Below are positions 32,022-32,567 of a DNA stretch of 32,567 bases, one piece after another. The notes under the pieces are model-generated. The model made no database searches, was not told where the DNA came from, and saw only the letters and a program-made list of their open reading frames with translations. Origin of the DNA: an uncultured Eubacteriales bacterium (GTDB lineage Bacteria; Bacillota; Clostridia; Christensenellales; UMGS416). Made by a program: the position numbers and the translations under genes. Position 1 is the first letter of the stretch; each line of letters begins with the position of its first letter. Where the stretch lies: NCBI GenBank assembly GCA_900542005.1, contig UQLW01000033.1, positions 1-32,567 on the forward strand, given 5' to 3'.

Positions 32022-32567
32022 ACGCGCTGTATTATGTGCTGCTGATAGCGGGCGGCTATCTGCTGGGCAGCCTTTCGCCCTCCATCGTGCTCTCCCGCAA
32101 GGCATGGGGGATCGATATCCGGGACCACGGCAGTTATAACGCCGGCACCACCAATATGCTGCGGGTGATGGGCTGGCGCTACGGCGTGCTGACCTTTGTC
32201 TTTGACCTCATAAAGGGCGTGCTGCCGGCGCTGATCGGCCTATGGACGGGGCTGCCCTACGGCGCCTATGCCGCCGGCGCGGCCGCGGTGCTGGGCCATG
32301 GGTATCCGGTTTTCGCCCGGTTCAAGGGCGGGAAATGCGTCACCACGGCCACCGGTATGCTGCTGGTGATCCAGCCGGCCTTTGTGGGCATCGCCATGGC
32401 CATCGGCATCGCCCTGTGCTTTATAACCCGTATCGTATCGGTCAGCGTGCTGTCCACCTATCTTGTGGCCACGGTGCTGGCTTTCCTGCTGCCGGGGATC
32501 CCTAAGCCCTTCGCCTTTCTGGTGCTGGGCGTGACCATCCTGCTCTTTATCCGGCATAAGGAGAACA
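32018..32567 (+). CDS. plsY: Glycerol-3-phosphate acyltransferase PlsY (3' end outside window)
   Basis: PlsY transfers an acyl group from acyl phosphate to sn-glycerol-3-phosphate, the first step of phospholipid synthesis, in the membrane. The 183 residues present contain all three conserved cytoplasmic motifs: GSYNAGTTNMLR, FKGGKCVTTATG and FIRHKEN. The start ATG overlaps the der stop (ATGA). The frame remains open to the window edge; typical members are about 200-215 residues, so only the last part is missing. Confidence 0.93.
   Translation, partial: MNALYYVLLIAGGYLLGSLSPSIVLSRKAWGIDIRDHGSYNAGTTNMLRVMGWRYGVLTFVFDLIKGVLPALIGLWTGLPYGAYAAGAAAVLGHGYPVFARFKGGKCVTTATGMLLVIQPAFVGIAMAIGIALCFITRIVSVSVLSTYLVATVLAFLLPGIPKPFAFLVLGVTILLFIRHKEN

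Overview
The window looks like chromosome from a GC-rich, endospore-forming, diderm-independent Firmicute of the class Clostridia. The evidence is a Bacillus-type spoIIGA-sigE-sigG-ylmC block, a SpoIIP-family protein, purine-rich GGAGG ribosome binding sites before nearly every gene, and a division and cell wall (dcw) cluster running from mraZ to ftsZ. MurE carries the DNPR motif of meso-diaminopimelate ligases. A Christensenellales-like lineage is possible, but that is a guess from GC content and gene style. There are no rRNA or tRNA genes, insertion sequences, CRISPR arrays or phage genes that I can see. No gene-free stretch exceeds 300 bases.

Layout. (1) 32-7001 is a mixed region: a THUMP-type RNA methyltransferase (minus), an orphan solute-binding lipoprotein, an unrecognised protein with a C-terminal coiled coil (minus), a 28-cysteine protein resembling a spore surface protein, a secreted CAP-domain protein with a TPQATA repeat stalk (minus), a small double zinc-ribbon protein with an acidic tail, and a metallophosphoesterase. 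(2) 7137-21366 is the dcw cluster on the plus strand: mraZ, rsmH, ftsL-like, a PASTA-type transpeptidase, murE, mraY, murD, ftsW/spoVE, murA, divIB/ftsQ, a degenerate ftsA-like gene and ftsZ. There are strong sigma-A type promoters before mraZ and before the ftsA-like gene, and a bidirectional terminator after ftsZ. murF, murG, murC and murB are not here; murA sits in the slot usually held by murG/murB. (3) 21392-29143 is a block entirely on the minus strand. Read 5'->3' it is spoIIGA, sigE, sigG, ylmC, nrdR, pgeF, a DUF1614 membrane protein, spoIIP and a DUF4832 glycoside-hydrolase-like gene. In Bacillus the spoIIGA-sigE-sigG-ylmC-ylmD genes follow ftsZ in the same direction, so this arrangement looks like an inversion. 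(4) 29374-32567 on the plus strand holds a PDZ/radical-SAM DUF512 protein, der and the start of plsY, translationally coupled.

How the genes work together. The dcw cluster makes lipid-linked peptidoglycan precursor and assembles the division septum. The minus block supplies the mother-cell and forespore sigma factors and an engulfment-type peptidoglycan hydrolase. The spoIIGA promoter region contains an exact Spo0A box 21 bases from a -10-like hexamer, the unusual spacing known for the Bacillus spoIIG promoter.

The most interesting observations are: an FtsA homologue that keeps its SHS2 domain and C-terminal amphipathic helix but has lost both phosphate-binding motifs; a spoIIGA reading frame that runs 230 bases into sigE and would end exactly at the sigE start if one T were added to a T5 run; the Spo0A-box promoter; and the inverted sporulation block.
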